A DNA stretch of 64,000 nucleotides from Chamaecyparis obtusa (GCA_027943335.1 BSBK01007741.1:1342001-1406000), one strand, 5' to 3'; shown: positions 1-12,360, numbered from the stretch's first letter. The notes: a model not told the origin generated them from the sequence alone. Numbers and translations are program-made.

Positions 1-163
1 TATTTTAAGGGAATGCCCATGTGACTTGCATATTGTAATTCTAAAAGTTTGTAATGCCACATTTGTGGAGATAATAAGAAGCCAATTTTCTGTTCTTGCA
101 TATTATTGTTGGTGTTTCTCTATTTCTGTTATGTGTTTGTGGTATTAAGGGGAGTACCCTTCA

Positions 164-745
164 TCAACTATTTATAAAACCTACAATATTCCCTGTTTCT
201 TTTGGCCTTCCATCAATATACATAGCAAGCCCTTTAGTTTGATCATTTGCTTTGCATTGTATATAATTTGCTGACAATGCATACCTACACATACTTTTTT
301 TATATTGCACAATCTGCATCCAATTCTTGTAATTGTAACAAGGTCCTACATACTCCATCAATTCAACAACTTGATTATAACTGACCTTTATTCCATCCAT
401 GGAAAATAAGCCCAAACCATGTAATAAAGATGGAGCTATGCGATATATCCTTTTGTTAACAGAAAAATCAGTATTAACTAGAGGTAGTTCCTTGGGTACC
501 CATTCTTTCTGAAGATGTGTGTACTTTGAGGGAACCTTCATGTCATCTTTGGTCTCATTATCATAAGAACATGACCCCCCCTCAAAAAGGAAAAATTGCA
601 TTCATTTATCAAATTTTCTTCTAATCTTTTGACCTCTAGTTGATCTCCCTATTTTAGACCTACTAGATGTCTCACTTTTGACTTCTATTCCCGCATTTTC
701 CTCACTTGAGGAAGACAGATCAGACAAATACCTATTTGGTGATAC
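164..745 (-). pseudogene. SET-domain protein fragment, broken
   Basis: Minus-strand reading frame in two parts separated by one in-frame TGA at 602-604. The upstream part begins just after a GCAG splice acceptor (around 746-749) and is Ser-rich then strongly basic (GRSTRGQKIRRKF), like a nuclear localisation signal. The 145-residue downstream part has the order of a SET methyltransferase fold: GLGLF start, then VELMEYVGPCYNY, a central MYIDGR stretch and a GNIVGFINS end that matches the conserved G-N-x-x-x-FIN core. The post-FIN half (H/NC and Y-containing motifs) is not visible before the stop at 164-166, so the catalytic domain is incomplete. It lies on the same strand and downstream of a CACTA transposase, so it may be captured host sequence. 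SET assignment rests on remembered family motifs; the break is seen directly. Confidence 0.72.
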
Positions 746-1083
746 CTGCAATCCATCAAATGAGAGACATAGTAGGATCTATATATTTTTCTGACTAAAG
801 AGAAGGAAACCAAATAATCAATTATACACATCAATCCATGTCAAAGGCGTTAAATTTCCTCCATATGTAAATCATTTATCTTAAGTTAGCTAAAAATTAC
901 ATGATATGTAAGATAAAAATTACATAGAAGAAAAAATTTGCATGATGCAAAATATAATCCATGACTATAGAGTTCAACACATAATAACTTAATTCAAATT
1001 TTTATGAATAAATCAATACCTCGTAAGTGGCATTGATTATACCTTGACATACATTTCATTGATCATGTTATTGATCATCCTCC

Positions 1084-1215
1084 TCATCCATGTCATCATC
1101 ATGACTATCATCATCATCATCATAGTCATCATGACTACTATCATCATTGTCATCGTCGTCACCACCATCATCATCATCACCATCATCATGACTATCATCA
1201 TCATGACCATCGTTA
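1084..1215. repeat. Imperfect (CAT)n/(ATG)n trinucleotide tract
   Basis: Dense CAT/CAC/CGT triplets on the plus strand. Read on the minus strand in the transposase frame the tract encodes mostly Asp with Gly, Ser and His, preceded by a Glu run at about 1238-1257. It is therefore probably the acidic C-terminal tail of the neighbouring CACTA protein expanded by replication slippage. The apparent Met- and Ile-rich reading frames here are artefacts of the triplets. Confidence 0.85.
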
Positions 1216-1269
1216 GCATCACCAGAATCATCATCATTTTCTTCTTCTTCTTCTTCATTGTGTAACAGT

Positions 1270-4200
1270 CGTCTATGATCATCATTTAATTCATCTTCTT
1301 ATTCTTCAGTATCTTCTTCTTCCATCACATTATACTATACTAGCCTTCCTCTTGGATCATGTCTAACAACAAATGACAAACCCGGTTTATGTGGAATGAC
1401 AAAGTAAAACACTTTCTCACATTGACTTGGAAGAACATAGGGCTCATCTCCAATTGGCTCAAATGACCTTGTATTAATCATTGTAAATCCACTATCATGT
1501 TCAGCAACAGTCCTATCAGGATCATTTTGATTCAGTCATAGCCTGTACCATTTGATGACAAATAGAACTAATTTGAATGAATTAAAGTTGCACTCAAGTA
1601 TATCATCCAAAATGTCATAGTATCAATTTTTAGATTGTTGAGGAGGTATGTCATTTCTAGATGAAATATTAGTGACCTCAAAGACTGCACTTATCCCAGA
1701 ATCACAAGTTTTATTCATGTCATCTAACTTTTTATGCGAAATTTATAGCCATGGTAGTACATAGCTTTGTGGTGTTTGATCTACAATTATTCAAACATGT
1801 CAATATTATTTGCATCCTGTGAATTGATATTAAACTTATGGGTCATGGCTAGTAAACTTATACCATTGGCGTAACATTGAGATCTCCATTACAATGAGCT
1901 TCTTTAACCAATGATGCAACACCATCCCATGTTAATGAGCGACCATTTTATTGAGATTATTGAATCCATACTGTCATCCAATCAAAATTATTTGCAATAT
2001 ACAAATGTAGTGCATTCCACTCATGACCAACTATAAAGAAAATAAATACACCGCTTAAAAAAAAACTTATATTGAAGATCTATAAGAATTAATAAACTAC
2101 AATAAAAGTGTATAATTACCTCTCACTTTCCTCAATCTACCTTTCCCCATCAAGTACTCCCATTCAAATTTGTTAATAGAGTTGAGATCCCAAATAGGAT
2201 CTACATGGATATTTGCTGCAAACTTGGGAAGATATTCACTAATATACACCATGGCCTGGTATACCATATATCCCTCCACCATAGAACCCTCAGGACGTAC
2301 TCTTTGTTGAACCAAGCCCTTCATAAATTTCAAGTGCCTCTCAACAATCCACATTGACCTAGTTGGTATAGGTCCACACAATTCAAGCTCCTTAACTAGA
2401 TGTATGAGGTAGTGTTCTTGAGCATTGAAAAAAGTTGGAGGTAGACACTTTTGTATTTCACACATAAGGTGGGGAATTTTTCTCTTCTAATATTTTATAT
2501 CTTTTTTATCAATTTCTTTAGATGATAACCACCTAAAAGAGATTCAACTCGCAAGAACATATAAACAATATTTTAGATAAAAATATACAATAAATTACAT
2601 AAAAGGTAAAGCAAGCCATAAATATAATAACACTTCTAACCTCATGAATTCTCCAAGATCGTATATAACTTGTTTAACACTATTGTCAAACTGGTCTGGG
2701 ATGGATAGAGGTAGGACATACTACAATGATTAAAAAATGACCTTTTCAAATTATTGTAAAATAATACAATAAAAAGTACATGCAATTTTACAAATATATT
2801 ATAAATAGAGAACATGACTTACCTTGACGAAGGTATTCCAATCACATGTTTTCAACCCTAACCCAAAATTACCTTTCTTTGATACAAGACTACTTATATT
2901 TGCAGCAAATCTTGTTGGAAATTTTGTTTTTTTTATGATTTATTTTAATGCATCACTTTGCTACTCAGTTAATAACCAAGGAAGGGCACTCGTATTTATG
3001 CGGTCTCCATTGCTATTTGATTCAATGAAAGTTTTTAGTGCATGATTGGATTCATGAATGTCATTCCAAATTTTGGCCATTTTCTCTTTGTCACATCTTC
3101 AATCTAATATTTTTCATTGTGTCTCTGTTACATTCTTTCCAATATGCATAGCATCAAACAAATACATGATTGGGAGATCCTTGTAGTACGACAACCTACT
3201 AAATTGACTAAGATAACTTTTTATTCCTCTAGACAGTTGGTCATTGATGCCTTGACGACCTTCACGAGCATCAATAACATCATTAGTAAATAAAAGAATA
3301 TCAAAATCTAAATTCCAAACAAAAATCATCAGATAGAATGACATTACCTCAATGATTTACTCTATTGTATTCCAACTTCCATAGACGAGGTGTCATTCTT
3401 CGTGGCCTTGATGTCATCTCTTCTTTCCCATTAAAAAGATGTTTTTTGATAGTTTGATACTTATGATTATTGTGGAGAAAGTGCCTAAACTCATCGAACA
3501 CCTACTTTCCTAAACTTCTTGAATGATGAGATTTCATCTTAGGACCACAAACTAGACATGCGAATTTACCCTTTGTCTAAAGACCTAAAAGATATTGTAC
3601 AATTGGATCATGTACAATTATCATGCACAACTTAAACATACAACAATAATGTGTAAGTACTATAACATACCAAAAATACGTGACCTTAACATGAATATAT
3701 AACATACCGCAAAAATGAGTTAGCCCAGGGGCATCATGTATTGTCCATACAAGCATTTCATGGAATTGAAATTGTCTTTGTCCTATTGGTTTAGAGATGT
3801 CATACATAGTGATCCCATTCCATAAAATCAACAACTCATCAATAAGGGGCTTAATATACAAGTTCATATCTTTAACTTGGTACTTAGTTGAATGAACAAA
3901 AATATTACATAATTATTATGACCATCTTGATGTGGTGTTTATAAATTAATTTACATAACTATTAAATGAAAAAATACCTGGTACAATCATTGACAACATT
4001 ATGTGCTCCCTCTTTATGGACATCCAAGGAGGAATGTTATTGTTAATAACAAAAACAGGCCACACTGAGTAAGTAGATCTCATATCTCTAAATGGATTGA
4101 AACCATTCGCTGCCACTAAAATCTTGAGATTATGAGGTTCTTCTTTAAAGTGTGGCTATGTTGTTTCTATGTCTTTAAATGCAAAACCATCCGCGGGCAT

Positions 4201-5179
4201 TCACATAATGTCATCTTGACTTCTATGGTGTGCATGGTAATCCATAAATTGTGTCGAGCTAGTGCACTTGAATAATCTTAGAAGACGTGGAATAAGGGGA
4301 ATGTACCGAAGACTCTTGTGAGGCACCTTTTTTGTTATTTGATCTGATTGATATCTACTAGTATGAAAAATAGGGCATTCTATTGCAAATTCATGTTGTT
4401 TATGATATAGAATGTGATCATTGGGACATGCATGTATTGTCTGATACTACATTCCAATTTGATTCACAATGGTAGATAATTCTCGATATGAACAAGGCAA
4501 AATGTTTGATGGTGGTAAGAAAAACTCACCTATCAACCTACAACAACAAATATGAATTGTTAATATAATGAATCGTAATGGTATGCTAACATTGAAGATG
4601 ACAAAAATAGCATACCTTAGCATACATGACATTGCTACATTGGATAAACCATTCATAACCTTGAAGTTCACCAACAACACTATAGCATAGAGAAGATTTG
4701 TTTGGGAGCCTTGGTATAGGGGCTCGTATGCCTTCTCAATTATAGCTATATCAAGACCATCTTCATCATCATTATTAGATGCACTAGTACCATCATCATG
4801 ATCATCTTGATCAGCTATGCCAATGCCATCTTCTTCAATCATGTCCTTTGGCACATTATCAGCTATGCCAATACCATCATCTTCAATTGTATTCTCTACC
4901 ACATGATCATCTTCTTCCATGGGAGCATTATTGTCGGCTTGGATATTCACACCTCCATGTTCCTCCAATTGGAAATCCACATTCACCAATTGATGAAAAT
5001 TGTGGCCCCCCTTCAATGTGACCATATTTCCTATAATGACTCTAGGATGTTTTGATTATAATTATTTGATTCTTTAAGCCCTTACACTTTTTGCAAGGAC
5101 AATAACATTTTTCAACATCTTTTCTTTGGAACTGAGACCACAATCTAGCAATTGTCTCATTATTTTGTTTTGGGTTCAT
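1270..5179 (-). pseudogene. CACTA (En/Spm) transposase TNP2, decayed
   Basis: Plant CACTA elements encode TNP2, the cut-and-paste transposase. On the minus strand the expected TNP2 blocks occur in order. An N-terminal zinc-associated stretch (CYCPCKKCKG, about 5085-5110) follows a plausible ATG at 5179. An acidic linker lies at about 4700-4950. The TNP2 core spans about 3114-4450, with NGFNPFRDM, PPWMSIKREHIM, ISKPIGQRQFQFHEMLVWTI and DAMHIGKNV. A DUF4218-like block with VERHLKFMKG and RPEGSMVEGY lies at 2097-2465. A DUF4216-like block ending FVVRHDPRGR lies at 1337-1760, followed by an acidic tail. A splice donor is visible near 2820 (minus strand GTAAGT). Many stops and frameshifts break it. 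I could not identify CACTA terminal inverted repeats, so the element limits are unknown. Confidence 0.9.
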
Positions 5180-5229
5180 ATTGCCAAGTGTGGACTTTCT
5201 TCACAGGCTATAAATATACAAAATGTAAA

Positions 5230-5837
5230 CATACAAACATTAGTAGTATCTTGTATATAATAATAATAATAATAAATTATAAGATTATACAAGATTTACA
5301 AATACACACACAAATCATGCTCACTAGACCACAAAATATTCAAAAGGATAAGTATTTTGGGAGTTATTATTATTATTTTGGGAGTTACACAAATCTCCTC
5401 ACTAGACTACTGAATCTGTGGATATTATTCTTGATGCTGAAGTAAATCAAGAATGTGAAGTTGAAGCAATTACATCTAATTCATTGTTGCCTATATATAG
5501 TCTGTTGCTGTCTAGATATAATTCATAGATGTTTGTGTTGAATTTTATTTTTTTTCATTGGATGAAGAGTTTCATTTTTCATTTATATGAGTCTTTACCT
5601 CCCAAAAGACATGTCTCCTAGTTGGCTAACTAGGCATAGTTGGCCAGCTAGTATATAACAAATTTATTTTAGTTCTAACAGATCCCTAGGGAAGTCATGT
5701 GAACTATAAAGGTAAGTATTGTAATTAGTAGACAAGGGTTGGAATTTTATCCAAGGAAGACTTTACTTCAATTTACACTTTAGTTTTTAATTAGAGATTA
5801 TAGAGAATATATTTTGGAGTTGTACAGTCACATTGTC
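5230..5837. other. AT-rich stretch, no gene seen
   Basis: Contains a short (TAA)n run near 5257-5280 and a repeated TATT-rich stretch at 5350-5380. The words CACTAGAC and TCACTAGAC occur (about 5317 and 5397) but without a matching inverted copy, so I do not call a CACTA terminus. No supported coding sequence. Confidence 0.6.
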
Positions 5838-5897
5838 TAGTCTGTAAAGATATACAATATAGTTTTGCAAAAGAAACTTGCAATTGAAGATAATAAC
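5838..5897 (-). pseudogene. Left part of a minus-strand reading frame split by the LTR element
   Basis: On the minus strand this piece reads on from the part at 13541-13700 if the LTR element and one target copy are removed. The joined frame is open across the junction and continues about 18 codons to a TAG near 5838. It may be the end of an exon, since the frame then runs into AT-rich sequence. Function unknown. It lies upstream of, and on the same strand as, the CACTA transposase and SET fragment. Confidence 0.4.
5892..5897. repeat. Target-site duplication, left copy (AATAAC)
   Basis: AATAAC immediately precedes the left LTR and is repeated directly after the right LTR at 13541-13546. Because both LTR ends are followed by A, the duplication can be read as 5 bp (ATAAC) or 6 bp. 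Confidence 0.85.
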
Positions 5898-7065
5898 TAT
5901 TGGCATTTAGTTATGTTTGTCATTAGTGACAACACTTATTCAGATTTTGTATGCTTACCGAGCTCTCCAAGCAGAACAGTGCTTACAAAGCAATCCGTGG
6001 TGACTGAGCTTCGCAGTGCTTACCGAGTTATTAATTCTTGTGATAAGAAGCTAGCGTTAACCGAGTGATGAGATGAGAAGTGTTTACAGAGTGTTGGCAT
6101 GGTAAACATGGAATTCAGTTTCTACCGAGTGACATTGTATCTATCGAGTCTCCAATATATACCAAGTTTGAAACTACGACCGAGTGGTTAGTATTGACCA
6201 TGCCTCCACTTCTACCGAGAGCATGACGATGCCAAGTAATGCAGTGGATGCCGAGTATCAGAAAGTCACCAAGTTAGTTTGCAGAAATTGACTAACTATA
6301 TTTGGGTCAACTCAGTAATATTTGTGTTAGCTTGTTTAAGGGATAACTTTGTAATTATTTTGTAATTGTTGTGGATTGATATAAAAGTAATATTTTGTAT
6401 CATATCCAAAGTGTAAGAATGTGTGAAAAAGAGAGAAGTGTGTGGAAGAGTATATGTGCATATGCGAAGATGCAAGAAAGGCAGAGATAGGCGAATTACA
6501 AAGGGCTAAAATGGTATAAGGAGCAGAGGAGACATATTTATCACAGAAGGTGATCAGTACATCAAGGAATCTCAATCAGCAAATTCAGTTGCAAGTAAGA
6601 GATCTACTGTTTCATCTTAACAGGTGAATCAACATCAAATCCTTTAACAGGGTAGACTTCACAATCTTTTGTAAAATCTCTTAACCAATTGCATACTTCA
6701 TTGTATGTTTGTAAATCCTCTAACAAGGTGGACCTAGCAGTCCTAATTGCTCCTAATAGGGAAAATCATCAGAAGTGATCATTGTAAGCCTTAACTAGCC
6801 AACTTTATACTACAGTATTGAAGTTTTGTGGGTATCATCCCCACCCCAATTTTACTTTCTATTTGGAAGGTTTCTGGGTCACCAAATCATTGTGTTCAAG
6901 TGTTATGAATGCTTTTATGTTTTCAGTTTCTCATGCATACAATTAGATCAATGAGCTAAACGTTATTTGGAATATTGTTAAGACCTTCAATTTGTAAAAA
7001 GTTTTGAAGTTACTGATTCACCCCTCCCCTCTCAGTAACTTGGCTAGTCTTGAATATTTCCAACA
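5898..7065 (+). repeat. 5' LTR of the pol-less retrotransposon
   Basis: Aligns end to end with 12373-13540 and has the same length. The first dinucleotide is TA instead of the TG seen in the right copy; the end is CA as expected. The U3-like part (5950-6270) carries a dense series of ACCGAG words and their CpG-decay forms. A TATA-like word (TATAAAAGTAATA) near 6380 could be the promoter. Differences between the LTRs are mainly single substitutions, many at CpG. Confidence 0.93.
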
Positions 7066-7067
7066 AT

Positions 7068-7079
7068 TGGTATCAAATC
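7068..7079 (+). promoter_or_regulatory. Primer binding site (initiator Met-tRNA type)
   Basis: TGGTATCAAATC starts three bases after the left LTR and matches the plant consensus TGGTATCAGAGC at most positions. This is the site where a tRNA primes minus-strand DNA synthesis. Confidence 0.8.
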
Positions 7080-7129
7080 TTTGTGGTTCTTAGGATAAAG
7101 TTTGACAGCTTGAGTAAAGATCCAAGACA

Positions 7130-8320
7130 ATGGAGATATTCAGACTTAACAAAGTAATTGAAAATGAAAAGCTAGATCTGGAAGTGGCCATAGCTCAACT
7201 CAAGGAAGCAAAAGAACATCTTTCCCAATCCCTAAAAAGAAGGAAGGAACTTGCAAATCAAATGAATGACCACCAATATGTTGAAGAAAAGATTGAAGAT
7301 TTTTTCCCTTCAAGCAGCTCAGATGAAGCAAACAATGCAATCAAAGAACTCCTAGAAAAGAATGGATCTCTGAAAGAAGAAGTAAGAAAATTGAAAAGAG
7401 AACAAGAAATTCAGTCAACAAGATTTTGTGAAATCTTGGAACAAAGAAACAAGATGAAAGATGAAATAGATGGAAAGAACAATGAAATCCAGAATCAAAC
7501 TCTTCATCTAGAAAACCTTATTGATCAATTCTCCAATGCAAATGAAGAAATCTTGACTCTGAGATCAGAAAATCAAAGGATAAGAGAGGAGCTGAGATCT
7601 GAAAAGCAAATCAGTTTAAGATTGGTGAATGACCTAAACACTGAAAGGAAAATCAATGAGAGAATGATGAAATATCAAGAAGATATGAACTAGTTGCATA
7701 AGCAAAAAGGAAAAGTAGGACTTGGATACAAAGAGGAAGGTGAATCCTCCAATCAAGGTACTCAAAAGAATCAGAAACCTACTTGTAATCATTGTGGCAA
7801 AATAGGTCATACTTCAAACAAATTTTGGAGCAATGGAAAAGAAAAATTCAATGGAAAATGCTACAATTGCAATCAGGATGGTCATAAAGCAAATGAATGC
7901 AAGGAGAAAACAAGATTTGAAGGCAAATGTCACAAATGTAACAAACAAGGTCACAAGGCATCTGAATGCAGATCTAAAACATCCAATCCAGCAGAAGAAA
8001 TTGTGAAAGCAATATTTGGTTGGGATTACAACACTTGGTGTAGGTGTCATTACTATGGAGAATATGGACACATTGGCATAAATTGTGTAAGGCATCACTT
8101 GAGAAAAAGGGATACTACCATAAGATGTTATACATGCACTGAACTTGGTCATATAGCTAAAAATTGCATGAATATAGGCAGAGTTGCAGATGAAAAGAAA
8201 GCAAAAGAAGATAGCATTAAGAAGCAGATGAGACAACAGTGGATTCCTAAACCTACCGAGAAAACTAGTCCAAGTAATGAAGTCACTCATGAAGAGGGTG
8301 GCTCTATCAATTCCAACTAA
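7130..8320 (+). pseudogene. gag: gag-like protein with coiled coil and five zinc knuckles, one stop
   Basis: One continuous frame of 397 codons from the ATG at 7130 to TAA at 8320, interrupted only by TAG at 7691-7693. The first 188 residues are Glu/Lys/Leu-rich with heptad-like spacing, consistent with a long coiled coil for capsid assembly. The rest carries five CCHC-type zinc knuckles (C-x2-C-x4-H-x4-C), which bind RNA in retroelement nucleocapsids. Knuckles two, three and five are intact (for example CYNCNQDGHKANEC). The first has Phe in place of the last Cys and the fourth has Tyr in place of the second Cys. Copia gag usually has one knuckle, so five is unusual. The lone TAG could be decay or, less likely, a readthrough point; the opening half lacks a typical gag core motif. 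Confidence 0.8.
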
Positions 8321-8779
8321 GTCCCCAAGAAAGCACTGGAACTATATCTTCATAGACAAATTCCAAACAGTTCCAGAATTGAAAGGAAGAAAGATCCAAA
8401 TCAGTATGCAAGATACAGAAGGATCACTAAGAAGGTCGGTATCAGTTACCACCAAGCAAGGTCAAGAGTAACCAAATTTCATGAGGTTACCGAGTATGGT
8501 CGGAGCAGTATGAATTCTTATGATCGCCAAGTTGCAGAGTCTTCACTAAGCAATCAATGCAATAGTGGATGATAGCCTGTCCAATACAATGCCAAACTTA
8601 CCTACCTTCGTACTAAGCATTAATGGAAAAGTTTTAACAAAAAGCATGAAATCGAGTTCATTCTTCACCGTGAATTTTAGCATATTGAGAGCAGAGAGAT
8701 TTCTTAGTGCGATCAAGCTATTCGAAGCAAAATTTGCAGCAGAAATTTTCAAAGAATTTTCTTTGTCTACCGAGCTACC
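8321..8779 (+). other. Spacer between gag and ORF2 of the LTR element
   Basis: Stops occur in all plus frames. Short fragments in other frames look like chance. ACCGAG words occur at about 8485 and 8768, the latter directly before the ORF2 ATG in a CTACCATGG start context. Confidence 0.6.
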
Positions 8780-11700
8780 ATGGCATCAACCAGCACCAAA
8801 GTGAAGAAAGGTTCAGAAATGTTGGTCCAAGGAGAATGGAAGGTGCTAGATTTCAAACTCGTGCCTACAATTGCAGAAACCCTAGACCTGAGTGGAGCTC
8901 AATCTCATATCCCTCCCAAGGTACTTCTTGTTAACGATATTCACAGTCATTTCAAAGGTACAATTCAAGAGCTTGGAACCCTAGAAATAGATGTTGCTCG
9001 AAATGAATTGTGTGGTAATGGTGTTCTCAAACCAGAGTATAAACATTTGGAAGATAAGGGTTTGACACATTTCACCCACTTGCCTTGGAGTTTCCAAATA
9101 AAATGGATTAGATATATCCTAAGCCAAGTGCATGAAGGTCGAATTTGGCTTGAGCAACCAATAGAGATCACAAAGAAGATGATTCACCGAGTTATAGGTC
9201 TTCCCATGCTTGCCAAGGCAAAATCTACAAAAACCCTAGGTCGGGTGGAGCTGGAAAAGAAAACCCTAGCCGAGTGGGATGGTAGAGGTATAAGCAGTAT
9301 AACTGATGCAGAGTTGAAATTTGGCACACATGTCATAGCCCACAAGATATATAGTTCAAGCTAGCAGAATAGTGTTCCATGTGAAGCAGTTGACCTAGCA
9401 TATAAAATTGTGAAGAACAATCTGACATATGACCTTGCAAATTTGTTGTTGAAGCAGTTCAACAAGAACATGGAGAGCATTCAAACTTCAAAGAATAATC
9501 CATGTAAGTTTGGCTCACTGTTGACTTGTCTATTTTTCTATGTTCAAAAGTTTTTCCCATCAAAAGGCATGGTAAAATGGAGGAAAGATGTGCATGTACT
9601 ATATCAAATAAATGAATATATTACTGAAATGGGTGAGAATTTTGAGAGGATAATGGATAACTATTTTGAATCCTTTAATGAGAAGATGAACAACATGTTC
9701 AGGATTCCACAAAAGTTGGTGGAAGATTATAAGGATGATATTTGTTTTATGGTTGACTGTGATAGAGTATATATTCAGGCAGTAAGACCAAGAACTATAT
9801 GGGTGAAACCTCTTCCCTATGATGTAAATATTGATGATACAAAGAACATAATTGAATCCCTAATTAATCAACCTATTGATCCAAAGGCTCCATACTTTGG
9901 AACATATGATGAAGCCAAGATAAGAGTAGAACTAAGCATAAAGCTCCCACAGGCGGTTAACAAAGGTAGAAAGAGGATGGCCAAGATGCAATCTAGCACA
10001 CCTCTAATGTTAACCAAGGGAAAAGGAGAGGACATTGAAGAAGAAGAAGAAAAGAATGAGAGTGAAGAAGAACAAGTACCTATGAAGAAGAAAGGGAAAG
10101 CGACCATCACCAAGGCACCAAAACAATCTACTGTAGTCTTCTCAAGAAGAACAAGGGGCAAGGCAGGTAAAAATAGTGGTGATGTAGTATTTAAAAGGCC
10201 TCCTCCCACATTTGAAGAAGACATTAAGTATTTGAGAGAAGGATCTGGAATGGCAAACTTCAAATCTCTCAAGTATAAAATTAGAACAAAGACAGAGCAA
10301 AAGGAGATTGAAGATGCTGTTATTGAGAAAATGGGGCAATGGAAGTACTCACCTGATGATATGGCTTCACAAATTCCAAATGTTCTATTAGATAAAGTCA
10401 AGATGAGATGGGAGAATGCAAGGCAAACTATGAAGGATATATATGCTCAAACCTTAAGACAGTTAATGCCAATTTTGAAAAATGTTGAAGTTAATAAGGC
10501 ATTGAAAGAAAATGAGAGTAAGATGACACTCAGATTCAAAACTTGTCTGATTCTGATAAAAAATGTAGAATTGGTTGTAAAGAGTGCCACTACTACATGG
10601 AAAAACATCTATCATCTTCACAAACCGAGTGTTGAAACTATTGTGATAAAAGATATTGAAGATGACAGTGATGAAGATAAAGAAGAAGAAGCTGCCACAT
10701 AAATAGTTCAACTAGATAGTGTTGAAGTTGTAGAAGAAGCAGAGGAAGAAGTCACCGAGGAAGCCAAGCTAAATGTTGAGGAAGATGATACAGTTCAGAT
10801 AGCTGCAGAAGTAATTGCCTCACTTCCTCACTCTCTAGCAAAAATTGCTACATCTAGCTCGGAGATAGCTTCAAGTGTGATTGTGACAACTCCTACCGGT
10901 ACATCAAATGTCCAATCATCCTCAACACAGCTCAATGTGTCAATGAAAAAAGTGGCTACCACTTCATCCACCGAGCTTCAGCCTCCTTCTTCCACCGAGT
11001 TGCAATCTCCTGCATCAACTTCAGTACCTTCTACAATTTTGAGTTCCTCAGTAAGTACTTTAGATAATTCAGTTTTGAGTTCATTGAGTATTCCAGTTAG
11101 TTTTCCATTAGTTGGGACTATATCATTTTTCACTGCAAATCCTACTGTATCTACAATAATTTCTATTCCGGATTCAAAAGCATTAAGTACAATGACAGTT
11201 GGACCTAAGGCTCAATCGAGTACAAGATTTTTGAGCAAGAGTAAAGTCGTAGAAGAAGACATAGATTTAGATGAGGAAATAGAAATTCCAAAATGGGATT
11301 TTGCAAATCTTACTGCAGACCAAATGCAAATAGTTGGTGAACTCCTCCAAAAGAAGGCAAAGCAGAAGAAATTAAAAGAGGAAAGAGACAAGGAGTATAA
11401 GATCATAGAAGATGCCAAGAACATTCTGACAGAGGCTATAGGTGTTGAAATTGATTCCTCTCAACACATTTTGTTGCAGTTGGAAGAGGTAGTCACTAAG
11501 TTCAATGAGGACTCTTCTGGTCAAGAAAAGTTAATTGAGAAAGCAGAAAAGAAGTTTGACAATAAAGTGCTTAAGCATATTGCTCAGCAAATAGCTATAA
11601 ATCAAGCTGAGTTATCTTTAGTTTTGTCAAACATTGAATCCTCCTACTCCAATGTAACATCATTTTTTGCCAAGCTATGTAATGTTGCCGAGTTCTCTAA

Positions 11701-12106
11701 GGAAATTAAGGAAAAATTGAATAAAATTGATGAGGATCTGAAAGTTAGTGCACAAAAGCTGCAACTTGAACCTAGTTCAAGCTCTGCACATCATATGAAA
11801 ATCAGATTCTTATATGGTATGCAATCAGAATTGCTAAAAGAGGATGCAAGGATCAGGTCCACTCTAATAGATATTCAGAACATGATCCTTCCCATCATGG
11901 ATACAATGCAGAAGCATATTGCACACTCAAAAACATTGATCCATGACAATCAATTTTCAAATGCAGATCACATGATTGAACTCTTTGCAGAAGTCCAAGT
12001 GGCACTTCATACATGCAAGATTCTGCAAGAGAATTGGGATAGAACTCTAGCACTAATTGGCAAGGTACATTCTGATTTTCTCTCACATTTTGGCATCTTC
12101 ATGTAA
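8780..12106 (+). pseudogene. ORF2: giant reading frame of unknown function, two stops
   Basis: A single frame of 1,109 codons from the ATG at 8780 (context CTACCATGGC) to TAA at 12104-12106, broken only by TAG at 9362-9364 and TAA at 10700-10702; the stretches between are open. No pol motif is present. Regions seen: a globular, aromatic-rich N-terminal third; an acidic block (EDIEEEEEKNESEEEQ, about residue 415) followed by a Lys-rich basic block; a second acidic block near codon 635; a Ser/Thr/Pro-rich stretch (about 10900-11220); and a Lys/Glu/Leu-rich, probably coiled-coil C-terminal region. No transmembrane segment or signal peptide was recognised. The position between gag and the purine tract is where pol would be. 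Sirevirus env-like proteins also end in coiled coils, but those follow pol and this resemblance is weak. Confidence 0.75.
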
Positions 12107-12360
12107 AATATTTGTATATACACCTTTGGCATTATTGTCAAAAAGGGGGAGAGTATGTGATGAATGGAGGAGATATGAGAAGAGATATGAGAACATGAGA
12201 TATAGGAGATATAAGATACTTGTATATATGTATATTGTATGGGGGAGACATAAAATGTACATACAACAGATTGACAAAGATAAATTTTGAAAAATCAAAA
12301 ACCAGTATCAGCATGATTGTATATAAATTTTGGGCAATAAGTGTTTTTGTCACTAATGCC
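12107..12360 (+). other. 3' untranslated region of the LTR element
   Basis: No coding signal. A second purine tract (AAAAAGGGGGAGAG, about 12140-12153) lies about 210 bases before the terminal one and could be a duplicated or auxiliary plus-strand primer. The intervening part is GA/TA-rich. Confidence 0.55.

Noticed and set aside
1037..1285. Met-rich and Ile-rich frames over the CAT tract
   Set aside because: Products of reading a trinucleotide repeat in the wrong frame or strand; the Asp-rich frame fits the CACTA tail better.
5317..5405. CACTAG words as a CACTA terminus
   Set aside because: No inverted partner or 3-bp duplication was found at the other end.
9868..10401. Minus-strand frame opposite ORF2
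   Set aside because: Antisense shadow of the acidic, Glu/Lys-rich ORF2, giving Ser/Phe-rich sequence.
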